Of a DNA stretch of 64,000 nt, positions 1 to 10,680 are shown in pieces. The DNA comes from Heterocephalus glaber. Taxonomy: Eukaryota > Chordata > Mammalia > Rodentia > Bathyergidae. The DNA is taken from assembly GCF_000247695.1 (NCBI RefSeq), contig NW_004624801.1, forward strand, positions 6,666,584 to 6,730,583, in the 5' to 3' direction. The position numbers were made by a program, and so were the translations under genes. Positions within the stretch are counted from its first letter, which is position 1; each line of letters begins with the position of its first letter. The notes beneath the pieces were generated by a model that was given only the letters and a program-made list of their open reading frames with translations, searched no databases and was not told where the DNA came from.

Positions 1-267
1 CTGGGGCCCCGGGTCTCCAGGCATCAGGAGAGACTGCCTGCATGGCTCCTTCAGTTGGGGTGTCGGGGGCTGTCCCTGGATATGACCCCAGCCTCTGAGA
101 CACACATGTTCTGTGCCTCTGGTCCAAGCTGTGGCCTCAGTGGGGGCCTGGCCTGGCCATGGGCTCCTGTGTCTCCTCTCTGAGCTCTTAGGCTGTAGAT
201 CAGGCCCTGTTCTTCACTGCTCCTGGCCCATGTGATGGTTTCGGGGAGTGGAGTTGTGGTTCAGAGC

Positions 268-375
268 ATGCATACGCTTCAGGCACCAGCTGAGATGGGT
301 TAGCTCCTTGGTTCATCACCTCCTTGCTGCGTGCCACTGGCCAAGTCTCTTAGGTCACCAGCGGAGAGGAAAAAC
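268..375 (-). mobile_element. MIR relic
   Basis: Diverged match to the antisense MIR pattern: a 'ctgcgtgccactggccaagtctctta' type core (the 'tgtgtgaccttgggcaagt' signature of MIR) preceded by the characteristic tail. Ancient and incomplete. Confidence 0.5.
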
Positions 376-1627
376 AGGAGCTTTCCAGAGGTTGGATTGG
401 ACGGGCTCACCCATGGAATTACCTGGTACAGGTGGTTGTCACACGGCATGGGTTTGACAAACTGGGAGTCCTCCTGCCGGGCCCTGCTGGGGATGGTGGC
501 AGCGGTGAGCCATAGAATCCTGCCCAGGGTGCCCCGCGGGGCCTTTTGGTTAGCGGTGGAAAGGAAAGCATGGAGCAGTGGGGAGACTGAGGCAAAGGGG
601 TTTCTGGAGACGCTTGGCTCGGGCGATTTCCAAGTCCCTTCTCAGACTCACAGGGCTCGGCTCTCTGGTCCCCTGTTCCCAGCGATGAGTATCGTACACA
701 TTCCAAGTAGCAGCGGTTGTCATCTAGAGTGGGTGCTCTGAGTGGCACTTACCACGCCATCTGCTAGCTCATCGTTCGATTCATCCGTTTGGTTTCGCAC
801 GTTCTCCTTTAAACTTGCAAAAGCTCCCAGAAGGAATCTCACACTTATTAGTCATTCAGGCTCGGTGTAAGTTGATTGATCCCGTTTCTGACTCGCAGAG
901 ATCACTCGATCTCCCTGAGCCTCCATGTTCTCCCCTGGCAGGCAGGGATGATGCCACAGCTTCCCCAGGGTGCGGGTATGAGGGTCCCCACTGGCCCCGG
1001 GTGGCGAGCGGGGGTCTGTGCACGCTGGGAGTGTGGAACCCGCCGAGGGCCCTGCAGGAAGGGCCCTGGGGCAGAAGACCGAGGAGGTGCAGTCTCACTT
1101 GGGGCTGAGGTTGAGAGGGGTTGGGCAGGCGTGAAGGCAAGCTGGAGGACTTGGGGGAGGGGGTCGGTGGTGGGGTGCAAAGGCTGACGGTCCGGCTCCC
1201 GGGGTGTGACCCCTGCAAGCGGGGTACGCCTGTCTGGCTGGGTGGCTGCCAGGGCTTCCGGAAGCCTGGCCTGCAGCACGGTCAGGGCTCTGAGAGGTCG
1301 GCTTAGGCAGGCTGGGACAGGAAGAGTTTGTGGCAGGCCATCGCTCTTCTGGGTCAGGGGGCCAAGGTGACGCCCCTGTCCCACAGCCCCTGCCCTGTCC
1401 TGCCAGCCTTGGGCCCAGGATGAGGAGACCGCAAGGGGCTTGTGAGGGCCCTGCTGAGGGTCTGCACTGAGAGGTGTGCCCGGAAGCTGGGGAAGGGCCG
1501 GCCCCAGCCTCAGCTCTTGTCCCTCACTGGGGACGGAAGCTGTCCAAGGTCTTGTGGGTGGACCAGGGAAACGTGCATGTGCCTGTGTGTGGATGCGTGT
1601 GTGCATTGGTGCAGGTGCTTCACCTTT

Positions 1628-2150
1628 TCATTGAGGCCTAAAATACACAAAGCGAACACGTAATCCATGTCCTCAGATCCAGAAACAACACGAGCAGCCC
1701 CGGTGTCCCCGTGCCACCTCCCTGGCACTGCTTTCCTGCGGACAGTCACGACCTTCATTTCTGATAGGATAGAACGGCTGTGCCTGGGCTGGGACTTCAT
1801 GAAGAGTGAGTGCTCCTTTGTGCGGTTCTTCCTCTCAACATTGACATGGGAGAGTCACCTCTCTCCTGGTATATGGTTGAGACGGGGTCTTGCTGTCCCT
1901 GAGTTGCTCAGGCTGGGCTCAAACTTGTGATCCTCCGGCCTCAGCTTTCCAGAGTGCCGGGATTGCAGGCGTGGGCTCCACCGTGTATTTCCCCACTATG
2001 TCATTGAGGGACATTGGGTTGTTTCTGGTTTGGAACTTTGGGAGTAGAGCAGCTGTGACCACTGCCGTGTGTGACCCCTGCTGGGCGCCTGCAGGGTTTC
2101 TGTCGGGGCATTCTGAGGAGTGGAGTCTCTGGGTCTCTCATGGGCTGTAG
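1628..2150 (+). mobile_element. Old L1 (L1M-type) 3' end relic, split by a B1 SINE
   Basis: Both halves resemble the 3' untranslated part of old mammalian L1 elements in sense orientation. The left half (1628-1865) has the 'accttcatttctgataggatagaa' type segment. The right half (1991-2150) has the 'acattgggttgtttctgg' and 'gagtggagtctctgggtc' segments. A B1-like SINE sits between them. Confidence 0.6.
1866..1990 (-). mobile_element. B1-like SINE
   Basis: 7SL-derived SINE in reverse: 'gagacggggtcttgctgt', 'gttgctcaggctgggctc' and 'gtgccgggattgcaggcg' are the complement of the usual B1/Alu left-arm blocks. It lies inside the L1 relic, so it inserted later. Confidence 0.85.
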
Positions 2151-2351
2151 CATTAGTTCTAGACCAGGGTGATCGAGGTCAAAGCCTGGTCACATTACCC
2201 AAGTCCCCAGGCTGGGAGCTGAGTACCTGGAATATGGACCAACAGTCTGGGAAGAGGAGGCATGGATAAGGAGGGAGCCTTGGAGAAACCAGGAGGAACG
2301 GCCCTAAACCAGTTTATATCCCAATTCTCATTGTCCCATGATTTTTTTCTT

Positions 2352-2477
2352 CCTTTTACTTTTGAGACAGGGTCTGACTGTGTAGCACAGGTTGGCCTTG
2401 AACTCCTGGCAATCCTCCTGCTTCAGCCTCCCAAGTGCTAGGATCACAGGCCTGCATCACCATGTCTGGCTTGTCCC
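2352..2477 (-). mobile_element. B1-like SINE
   Basis: Reverse-strand B1: 'gagacagggtctgactgt', 'aggttggccttgaactcc' and 'agtgctaggatcacaggc' occur in the standard order. An ID element follows directly on the same strand. Confidence 0.85.
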
Positions 2478-2483
2478 CCAAAT

Positions 2484-2576
2484 TCTTTTTTTTGTTTCTT
2501 GGTACCAGGGATCGAACTCGGGTCCTTGCACATGCCCAGCAGGCTGCGAAACCACTGAGCTAAATCCCTGGCCCCC
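2484..2576 (-). mobile_element. ID-type tRNA-derived SINE
   Basis: Poly(T) followed by 'ggtaccagggatcgaactc' (complement of the B box GTTCGATCC) and ending 'ccactgagctaaatccctgg' (complement of the A box TAGCTCAGTGG). Flanked by similar 'cccccaaatt' stretches that look like a target-site duplication. Too short and too tailed to be a tRNA gene. Confidence 0.9.
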
Positions 2577-3954
2577 CCAAATTTTTTTATGGCCTTAGCT
2601 CCAGCTAATTTGTAAAGACTCAAGGCAGGGACGTGGGCCTGGAAAGCAGTGTGCATTGTGGTTTAAGAATTTTGATTCTAGAGAGAGGTCCTCCTCAAAC
2701 TAGGTTCCACACTACGGCTGGGGACAGCTCCCAGGTGCCAGCATGACCCCAACAGGAGGAGGGAGGCTGGGAGGGGAGGTTGGCTGTGTGCCTGGCTGTG
2801 CAAGGTCCAGGAAGGACACTGGGGATGGTGGACTAGGGGTGGAGTGGTGGATAATGCCCGTTCTGTGGGGTCTGAGCCGCCCCTGGGCAGAATTAGGAGA
2901 AGGAAGCCCACTGAGGCCCTGCCATTTAGGAAGAAAAAAACAAACAAACACTGACATTGGTCAACAGAGCAGTCTGAGCACAAACAGGAAAAACACCTCT
3001 CCTCGCCCGCTGCACTGGAGAGGGAAGTGGGGTCCCAGGCAGACCAAGGCACTGGCGGGGCGGGGCGGCAGGGGAGGGTTTCCTGCAGGGCTGAGGAGAG
3101 CTGATCCAGCCCGCTGTGCCACCTCCTGGCGGGGCTGCACCTTCTGTGGGCCAGTGAACGCTTCATGATCGAGTGTGCCAGTTGGGATTACAAACGAAAC
3201 AGGCATCTCCTGCATTCTGCACGCTCGTCTCACCGATCCAAGAGGGAAGAGGTGAACGGGAATCATCACTCAGGAGCTCTAACTTCATTTCCTCTTGTCA
3301 CCGGGCAGGCCTGGGCACTGGGGGAGGCTGTTTGGGGCACCTCCCTCCCCAGGCAGCTTTGCCCCTCCACCCAGCGCCCCCTGAGCGGCCCTTGCTTCCC
3401 TCTCCAGGAAGTCACCTCTGAACACCTGGGCAGGAGCTAGCGGGGCTGTGGCTGGCTCCCTGTTTTGACCTGAAGAAGTAGCAGTTGGGGGCTTCTCTGG
3501 GGAGAGGTCCACGGGCTGGAGTCTGCCCTGTGTCTGCCCTGAGGTCTCCTGTGGCCTGGCCCTGCTAGATGCCCTGCCTTGCGTGCACTGGACCTGAGGA
3601 TGCTCAGGTGCTGGATGGCTCCTGGGCTCTTCCCTCCAACAGTGGCTTTGGACAGCGGCCTGGCCCCGTGGGGATGAGAAAGCTGCATCCAGCCTCCCGG
3701 GCCTGTCCTGGTCTCCTCGCTGCCCAGAGCCCGGACACCACAGCCCTGGCTGGCTTTCTGGCATGGCGACAGCATTGTGCAGAGAGCCAAACCTGCATGT
3801 TTCTCAAGCTGTGCAAACCCAGAGGGACTCAACTGGCTCCTGAGGGCCGAGGAGGTCTCTCGTGTTGGGGAGGTGGGGGCTTGTTCAGTTTCCAGGAAGT
3901 AGCAGTGCAGGGTCGGGGAGAGACAGAGAGAAACAGAGAGCGTCTGGGGAGGAG

Positions 3955-4165
3955 ATGGGCCTCGGCGGGTAATAAAAATACCCCGGTCTATAAATGTGAG
4001 GAGCCATTTGTATCTCTCGCGTCCCAGCTTTCCTTATTTATATGGAAATATGGCGGGAGCGTGTGTTAGTTCTGAGATGTATCGCTGGGGCCGCACAGTA
4101 AATACATTTCAATTCAGCCGACAGCAAGAGTAGGAAGTGACTCGGGGGAACCGCGTCGGCCTGCT
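3955..4165. promoter_or_regulatory. Candidate conserved non-coding element
   Basis: A 200-bp AT-rich block inside GC-rich intron, with no repeat signature, retained CpGs and motifs such as CTATAAATG, CCTTATTTATATGG and GGCGGGAG. Only composition and motif density are seen; conservation and function are inferred. Confidence 0.3.
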
Positions 4166-5163
4166 CTGCTGATAGTCAGGGCCAGCATGGCACTCGAGCA
4201 GCCTGTCACTCGGCTGGGCCATCCGGCTAGCCTGCTCCCACCTGTGTCCCCTGTCTAGGGTGTCTGCAGGGCAGAAATGTGTTACATACCTCTGGAGCTC
4301 TTCGGAAAGGGGTGATGTGCTGTCTCCCCAGGTCTCAGGGGTGTCTGAGCTGCTCCTGAGCCCCAGAAGCTAGGGAGAATCGCCGTCCTGGTCCACAATG
4401 AAGAGAGGCCTTAGAAACCCAGCCAAAGTGGCCCTGACTCTTTCACCAGGGCCAGAGTGAGACTTCTGCCCACATGTTCATATGTGGGTCACTCCATCTG
4501 TTGACATTTTGTAAGACCTGGGTTAACCCTCCCTAGGAAGGGCCACGGACAACCCCGGCAAGGATTCTTGGGGAGGGGCCAGGGCAGCCTGTATTTCCCT
4601 TGTCATCTTGGCTCTGATTTCTTGCTTCTGCCAAATTATCCAACTCAGTATCTTCCCTCCTGCCTCCTCAGTCCCCCTCTACTAACCCAGAGGGAAAGGC
4701 ACCCCGCTGCCCTCAGCCCCTCTGCCCAAGGGGACTGTGAGTTAGCTGCCAGCACAGAGGTGGCTGTCATGAGAGCTTGAACCCGCTGCCTGGCACAGCA
4801 AGCAGATGCACTTCCCTCTGTCCCTGAACCCCCAAGAGAAGCCTGTGCAGCCCCTGCAGTAGGAGTTTCCCCATCCTTGGATCCCCTCTGCCCCTGGGCC
4901 TCCTCTCTCTGGATCCCAGGCTGTGCCAGGAAGCTTCTGTCTCCTGTTGAATATGCAGTCATTTGTACTCTGTCTGCTCTGGGCATACAACTCTCCTGTC
5001 CACCTGGGGGGTCACCAAAGCAAAACAGAAATTTCTCTGAGGATGCAGTGGCTAGCTTCTTCTGGGGTAATCCCTTCCCTTTATCCTAGTCTCTAGAAGC
5101 GGTTAGGAAAGATTCGGAAACAGAAATAGAGGTGAGGGGAACTCAGAGCCCAGGGACTCCAGG

Positions 5164-5262
5164 CCCCTTGTTTTACACAGGGGAGACTGAGGCCAAGCAC
5201 AGGAGAGTGACCTGTCCCCACTTGGTCAGTGGTGTGTAGGTCTGGAGTCCCTGTCCCCGGCC
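5164..5262 (+). mobile_element. MIR relic
   Basis: Sense MIR pattern: 'tttacacaggggagactgag', then 'agtgacctgtccccacttgg' and a 'gtctggagtccctgtcc' tail, matching the lower MIR half. Confidence 0.5.
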
Positions 5263-7011
5263 TGTGGTGTGCTGGTGGCCATGCCCCCACAGCTCGAGGC
5301 CAGTCTTGGCCATTATTGGCCCCTCTGGTTATTTTGCAGCCTGGGTGGTGGGGCTGGGAGAGCAGTAACTGTGAGGTCCCAGGAGAGGTGCAGTGGGGAG
5401 AGGCAAAGGAGGCTAGGGGTGGGCAGGGGCCAGAGGGCAGTGGGCAGGGGCCCGGCCCCAGGCATCGGGGAATCCACCCATCCTGGAAGCCAGGGTGCAG
5501 GCTTGGCAGCCATGGGTGCTCTCAGGCCTGGATTCTAGGGAGGCTCAGTCATGGTCTTGCTTTCTGGTTTTCATCCTGTTCCCTCGGGGAAGGGGCCACT
5601 GCAGCCTGAGCCATGAGCCGTGGCCCACCTGGGCTGCCCAGGGAGGCTGAGCAGGCTGTGTACTTCACAACTCCAGTGCCCACCAGCCGGCCACAAAATA
5701 TAGATGATGCCTCTGGTGTTCTGCAGGGCAGTGGCCAGGTCAGAACATCTGATGTCCCCCTGCCTTTCAAGCTAAAATGTTGGTCACCGCCTCTCCTCTC
5801 CCTCTGTGAAGCTCTGGCTGTCTTCCAGCCATTGAGGATGGGCTGGGGTGGGGGTCTCAGAGGGAAGTGGCTTGAGAGGGTCAGGTCGCCCCACCTCGGT
5901 GAGGTTTTATTTGTGTCTTGTCTGATCCCCATCCCGTCGATTCACTGATGGATGAACTGATAGAATTCGAAGGAGTGGAGAGTGGAGAGAGAGGGCACAA
6001 GCTGGCGTTATTTAAGGCTCTTTGTGAAGCTTCTCCAGGCCTAACTGATTGTTTAGAAATCAGCTCAGCTTTCTGAGGGAAGAGGAGGAAGGCCATCGCT
6101 GTTCTCCTGGCAGTAGTGGGGACGCTGTTTCCCTTCCTTCCAGCACCCCCTGCTGTGGGGGACTTCGTGGGCAGCTCCCTCCTCCTGCTCTTCTGACTCG
6201 TCTCTGAGAAGAGACACTGCTCCTCCTCGCTGCTGTGGGCTGATGCCCAGCAGCAGCCAGCATCCCGAGGCCGGCCAGAGTGACCCTCCTAGCTCCCACC
6301 TTCCATCCCAGGACCCGCCAGGCGGTGTCTCGAGTCAGCCGGTGGAGGCCAGGAGAAAGGGCAGCGTCACAGCAGCCCCAGTGACAAGAGGACCCCCGGC
6401 TCCCTCGGCTCCCTCTCCTCAATGGCTCATTGCCTCTCGTCCCCTTTCTCCCTCCTCTGTTCTCAGTGGCCTGCCACAAGCTCTCTGCTGCCACCGCCAG
6501 GTGTGATGACCTTCGGCTGCAGACTGGGGACACTGAGAGCAGCACCGTGACTCCACGCAGTGTCACACAGGGTCTGAGGCAGCCTGTGTGGGGGCCCCTT
6601 CCCCGGCGAGGCCTGCTGGCTGTCCCAGCTTTTCTTCCCTGAGCAGAGGCTGCTGTGGCTGTGTGTAGCCCCCAGCCCCTGGGACCCTGGTGCCCACGGG
6701 GCAGACTTCCCACCGCCAGCACCCGGGTTGCCGGGCCCAGGAGCCCCCTTGGCAGGTGGGAAACGCTGGAATGTGACATCCCTGGAGCAGCCTTCGCCCA
6801 GGGACTGGCGGGGGATGGCACATAAATACCCTTCCCTGGCCAGAGTGGGGTGATTCTGAGGCCAGCCTGGCACCCAGCAAGGCTGAGGCTATGCCTCCCA
6901 TGACGACCTCCCTTGTTCCCTCTCTGCTTCACTCCCCTACTGCGGTTTATGGGCTGCACGGAAGGGCTGTCCAAAATCTCCAGAGACTATAATGAAGATG
7001 GCAAGGGAGAA

Positions 7012-7198
7012 CCTGGGCATGGTGTCAGACACCTGTAATCCCAGCACTCTGGAAGGCTGAGGCAGGAGGATTACAAGATGGAGCCCACCCTGGGCAATTT
7101 GGCAAGACTGTATAAAAAATTAAAGGGCTGGGTGGGGATGTAGCTCCGTGTGAAGGGTCTGGGGTCAATCCCCAGTACTGCCCCCACCTCCAAAAAAG
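7012..7198 (+). mobile_element. B1-dID dimeric SINE
   Basis: The B1 half has 'cacctgtaatcccagcac' and 'gaggcaggaggattacaag'. A spacer 'ataaaaaattaaa' leads into a degenerate ID half with 'gggatgtagctc' and 'ggtcaatccccagtac', then an A-rich tail. The dimer order B1 then dID is typical of several non-muroid rodents. Confidence 0.85.
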
Positions 7199-7371
7199 AA
7201 GGCAGGTTAGGGTCTCTCCCTTGCCCAGGCTGAGGGGGGTGGCGTCCTTGTCAGTTGGCCCTGGGGAGCCCAAGACCAGCATGCGACTCAGGGGAAGTTC
7301 ACGCTGGTTTTTTGCGGTGGGAGCCCAGAGGCTGAGCAGGGGAAGTGGGGCGAGGGGACGACAGCCGAGGC

Positions 7372-7518
7372 CCCTAGAGCACAGCACCCCAAGATGCATC
7401 AGAATCACGTGGGGAGCAGAGGAAGCACGGATCCCAGGGCCCGGTGCAGGTCGGGGCTGGCTAGGAGCTTCCGAGCCGGTGGACAACAGACCACACTTGT
7501 AGAGAACCCTGATCTGAG
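7372..7518 (+). mobile_element. MER5A-like hAT relic
   Basis: Shows the known order 'gatgcatcagaatcacgtgg', 'cagggcccggtgcaggtc' and 'acttgtagagaaccctgatct' of MER5A-type elements. Diverged; the family call is from memory of the consensus. Confidence 0.45.
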
Positions 7519-7614
7519 GTCGTGTGGGGTGGGGACGCTGGGACTCCTTCCCTTTCTTCTACCAGCCCCGAGGATTGCTGCGGCCCCGGACCCCCTCAGG
7601 GCTTACGTCTAAAG

Positions 7615-7697
7615 CTCTAGTTTACAGTCAATGAAACCGAGGCCCAGAGGGTAACAGACGTTCCCAGGGTTGCACAGCAGGTAGGGAGGGGGGTGGT
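7615..7697 (+). mobile_element. MIR fragment
   Basis: 'gtttacagtcaatgaaaccg', then 'aggcccagagggtaacag' and 'ggttgcacagcaggtag' match the lower MIR half. Confidence 0.5.
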
Positions 7698-7871
7698 TTC
7701 CCACTGGGCAAAGGGGCAAAGGGGGCTCCTGTCCCCGGGGCAGTGGTTGGGGCAGGCCCAGTCTTCTGACTCCTGCTCTGTGGTGGCCAAGGAAGATGGG
7801 AGCGGGGCCGGGTGGTCAGGTGGCTTCAGGTGGCCTCCAGGCTGCTGATGGTGCCCACACTCTGCCCACAG

Positions 7872-8019
7872 TGCTGGGTGGCCCTGAGTCCCGAGGCGTC
7901 CTCCGCAAGATGAGCGACCTGCTGGAGCTGATGGTGAAGCGCATGGACATGCTGGCTCGGCTGGAGAACAGCAGCGAGCTGCACCGGGCAGCTAGTGACA
8001 CGCACCTTGCGGCAGACAG
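7872..8019 (+). CDS. MGAT5B: MGAT5B coding exon, residues about 63-112 (stem)
   Basis: First exon in view. Acceptor is ctctgcccacag; donor is ACAG|GTGAGG. The two leading bases complete a Val codon and the last two begin an Arg codon finished by the next exon. It encodes a Leu-rich helical stretch (RKMSDLLELMVKRM) with the N-glycosylation site NSS. By family knowledge this is the luminal stem just after the membrane anchor, ahead of the catalytic part. The end of the exon (AASDTHLAAD) is the least conserved part relative to human. Confidence 0.97.
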
Positions 8020-8203
8020 GTGAGGGCCTGGTGGGCACGGGGTGGGTGCGGGTGTGGCCCTGGTGTGCGGGGGCGCAGATGCAGTGCACTGTCAGAGCAC
8101 GGTCCAGGTCCTGTCAGTTGTACCACTCACATTCCTGCCACTGGAACAAAATGCTCAACACCAGAAATTTAAGAGGAGAGGCTGAAGTCAGTCGTGCGGC
8201 CAG

Positions 8204-8392
8204 ATGAGGGGGTCTGTGGAGCTGGAGACGGAACTGCTGCTGCAGGAGGCTCGAGAGAATGTGGAGGCAGCGCACAGCTACTGGCAGGAGCTGGGGCAGT
8301 GGCTGCAGGAGCTGCAGGAGGCAGAGGCAGGTTGGAGGGCCGGGTGGAGGCTGGGTGCGGGTGCTGAGGGCACCGATGGTGGCTGTGACTGA
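8204..8392 (+). other. Unassigned short ORF with coiled-coil-like sequence
   Basis: An ATG-initiated ORF of 62 codons. Its first 42 residues are rich in Leu, Glu and Gln with heptad-like spacing (ETELLLQEAR, YWQELGQWLQELQEAEA) and exon-like codon use (CTG, GAG, CAG). I cannot match it to a protein I know. Joined to the preceding MGAT5B exon it would hit a stop (AGA TGA) from either nearby AG, so it is not an obvious cassette exon. It may be a fragment of a retrocopy, an unrelated small ORF or chance. Confidence 0.25.
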
Positions 8393-9317
8393 AAACTTCA
8401 GGCGGCTGGGGAAGGAGAGGCTGTGAAGGCTCCCAGAGACCTAGGAGGGTCTGGGAATGGGGAGAGGGACGCGTGGGGTCTTCAGGAGAAGACAAATTTA
8501 AGGAGTTGCGGGAGGGTGTGAGGAACGCAATGGGGGTGGCACCCTTGGTCAGGAAGAGTGAAGGACCGCAGCAAAATCCAAAGGGTCCCAGAGGGAAAGT
8601 CAGGGAAGTGAGGGTTATTTGGGAAGACCTGAGGTAGGCAGAAATTGACATTAGAGAGCACGAAGAACATACGGCACAATGATCCGAAGAGAGCTAAAAG
8701 TGGAGAGAAAATGGGCATCGGAAGGGGAGGACGAAGGACAGGCAAGGGGAAGGGGAGGGTTGAGAAATAGCGATCATGCTAAGTGAATGGGGCTAATGTG
8801 TGATCCAGAATGCATTTTTGAAAGAAATCGTTTAGAGAAATCTCATTCTAGATGGTGTAGGATTTAAGGTGAAAGTTGTTGAAGGGCCAGAGAAGGGAAG
8901 TGAGACGCTGGAGGGAAGGCATACAAATGTGAAGGGAAATGGAAAAACAGACTGAAAGAGGTGGGCTGTGAGGAAAGCTGAATATGCCTTCCCGTGGTGC
9001 AGTTGTGGGCTGTGACTGAGGGACCTTCCTGAGCCAGGCCGGGACCAAGGACAGTCTCGTCTGTCTGAACACATTGCCTCACAGTCGCTTCAATCCCACA
9101 CCACCTTGTGGGGGTTTCTGTCTCTGCACAGGAGAAACCCAAGGGCCCAGCAGCCCAAGCCACACAGCTGTGCAGTGCTCTGCAGGCGCCTTTCTAACCT
9201 TCGCGCTCTTGTGGGCCATTCATGCAGCGTGGCTTAGTTTTTATCCCTCAGTGAGATTTTATATTAATTCATTCACAAATCAGGGAAAAAAAGACCTTTG
9301 TTAGACTCTGTGCTCTG

Positions 9318-9345
9318 ATTTTGTTGTTGTTGTTGTTTTGTTTTG
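9318..9345 (+). repeat. (TTG)n microsatellite
   Basis: Short run of TTG units ending in a TTTTG pair. Confidence 0.8.
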
Positions 9346-9714
9346 GGTTCAAAAAGCACAGGCACTGAGGTACAGTCTTGGATCCTGGGATGAAATGCGA
9401 AACACACGCAGTGAGAGCTCCCCACCTGCAGGAAGCTGGCTCCTCTATGGCTGCTAGGACCCCAGTTAGAGCTGTTTCACCCCTGCCCCTGTCAGACTAG
9501 GGCCTCACAGAATAAGCACAAGGGATCCGCTCACGCTTGTGTTAGGCCCCTAACACCCCTGTCAGGGGCTGGGGACTCAGTGACAAGCTCTGGATTCTTG
9601 TCAGGAACAACTGAGGAAAATAAAGAACTGAGATCCTTTCAGATACTGATGCGCTCCAAAGGCTAGGAGACGGCTGGTCACACCCAGTGGTCTAGGAAGC
9701 CCTCTGCATCTGTA

Positions 9715-10165
9715 CGAGGTGTGATTAAAAAAATAGTGAGTGATTAAATTTTAAAAATGTATTACAGTGAGAGAACGTTGGCATTAATCCCCTCCAAAGA
9801 TGCCCCTGCTTCGATCACACTTCTCCCATCGTTCTGCCACTTTCAGAAGCAGCTCTGGAGTCCTCTTTTGTGAATGTCTTTACTTGTGTTGCCCTGGCTG
9901 CCTTGATGTCCTGAATCAATCAAACGTTTCCCTTTCACGGATGTTTTGACAGTGCCGAGTCCATTGAGTAAGGTGGGCGAGGATACACCGCAATGTCTTT
10001 ATTTGGCAGAAATTGCCGTAAGTGTTTTGATTCAATTTCAGAACATTAGGCAGCCGCAAAAAGATACTCACAAAAGAAGACTTCCAGAAATATTTCAGAA
10101 AATGACAAGAATGATGGGATAAGTGTGTTCACAGCAAGGAGGAGTATTTTGAGCCCCCTGGCAAT
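9715..10165. mobile_element. Tc1/mariner-type transposon relic, two opposed transposase ends
   Basis: On the minus strand (about 9985 down to 9770) frameshifted translation gives HPPYS-like (PPYSMDSA), then FTKED, CF and KWQ, then EAGASLEGI: the end of a mariner transposase. It ends near a TACGAGGTGTGATTAAAAAA-like terminus at 9714. On the plus strand (about 10030-10145) a second copy reads FQNIRQ, LTKEDFQKYFRK, WDKCVHSKEEYFE, again the C-terminal end of a mariner transposase. Both have stops and frameshifts. The two ends diverge from a shared middle, so the element is a palindrome-like rearranged relic, not a full transposon. Confidence 0.75.
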
Positions 10166-10455
10166 GTCTTTTACTGTAATTTAAAAAATTTACACATTCA
10201 TCATATCTTTTGCTTGCATGTCATATGTTTGAGGTTGATCATGAGTGATAGGGAGAAGTCAGCCACACAAGGAGCTGGGAGTAGAATAGGAAGTAGAGAG
10301 AGGAGCAAGTGCAAAGGCCCTGGGGTAGGAGCTCACTTGGTATGTTATAGGAAAGAGGCAATGTGAGGCCGATATGGTACAGTGTGGTGTGGAATGGGCC
10401 AGGACAACAGGGCCAAATCATGTAAGGCTTTGTTAGCTATTTTAAGAGCCACAAG

Positions 10456-10538
10456 GGCCGGGGATTTGGTTCAGTGGTTCTGCCGCCTGCCTCACAAGCA
10501 CAAGGTGTGGAGTTCGATCCCCGGTACCAAAAAAAAAA
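10456..10538 (+). mobile_element. ID-type tRNA-derived SINE with perfect TSD
   Basis: A box 'ttggttcagtgg', B box 'gttcgatcc', poly(A) tail. A perfect 12-bp target-site duplication, aagagccacaag, flanks it at 10444-10455 and 10537-10548, showing recent L1-driven insertion. Confidence 0.95.
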
Positions 10539-10587
10539 GAGCCACAAGAAGCCATTGGGTTTGTTGTTTTTTAAATGTCACTGACTA

Positions 10588-10680
10588 GGGCCGGGGATTT
10601 AGCTCAGTGGTTTCACTACCTGCTGTGCAAGCACAAGGACCCAAGTTCGATCCCCAGTACCGAAAAAAAAAAAAAAAAAA
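10588..10680 (+). mobile_element. ID-type tRNA-derived SINE
   Basis: A box 'tagctcagtgg', B box 'gttcgatcc', an 18-nt A tail. Flanks tcactgact and tcagtgact look like a TSD with one mismatch. It sits only 50 bp from the previous ID element in the same orientation. Confidence 0.92.

Larger units (their letters stand above)
1..7871 (+). other. MGAT5B: Intron upstream of the first exon in view (3' part)
   Basis: No coding exon is recognisable here. The intron holds a MIR relic near 270-375, an L1 relic split by a B1-type SINE (1628-2150), a B1 followed by an ID element (2352-2576), MIR pieces near 5165 and 7615, a B1-dID dimer (7012-7198) and a MER5A-like relic (7372-7518). The block 3955-4165 is non-repeat and rich in A+T with retained CpGs, and is listed separately. 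The rest is GC-rich unique DNA in which long chance ORFs occur on both strands. Confidence 0.85.

Noticed and set aside
4872..5089. Possible small gene or exon near 4877-5089
   Set aside because: No splice consensus or homology beyond a chance open frame.
6060..6974. Minus-strand frame of about 304 codons
   Set aside because: Located in GC-rich intron with Arg/Gly/Ser-rich low-complexity composition; no homology recognised and no matching splice structure.
8190..8340. Cassette exon of MGAT5B
   Set aside because: Joined to the previous exon, both candidate acceptors give an in-frame stop within a few codons, and the pyrimidine tract is poor. Kept only as an unassigned ORF.
10456..10680. tRNA genes (A and B boxes present)
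   Set aside because: Body continues to a poly(A) tail with target-site duplications, and the cloverleaf cannot be closed; they are ID SINEs.
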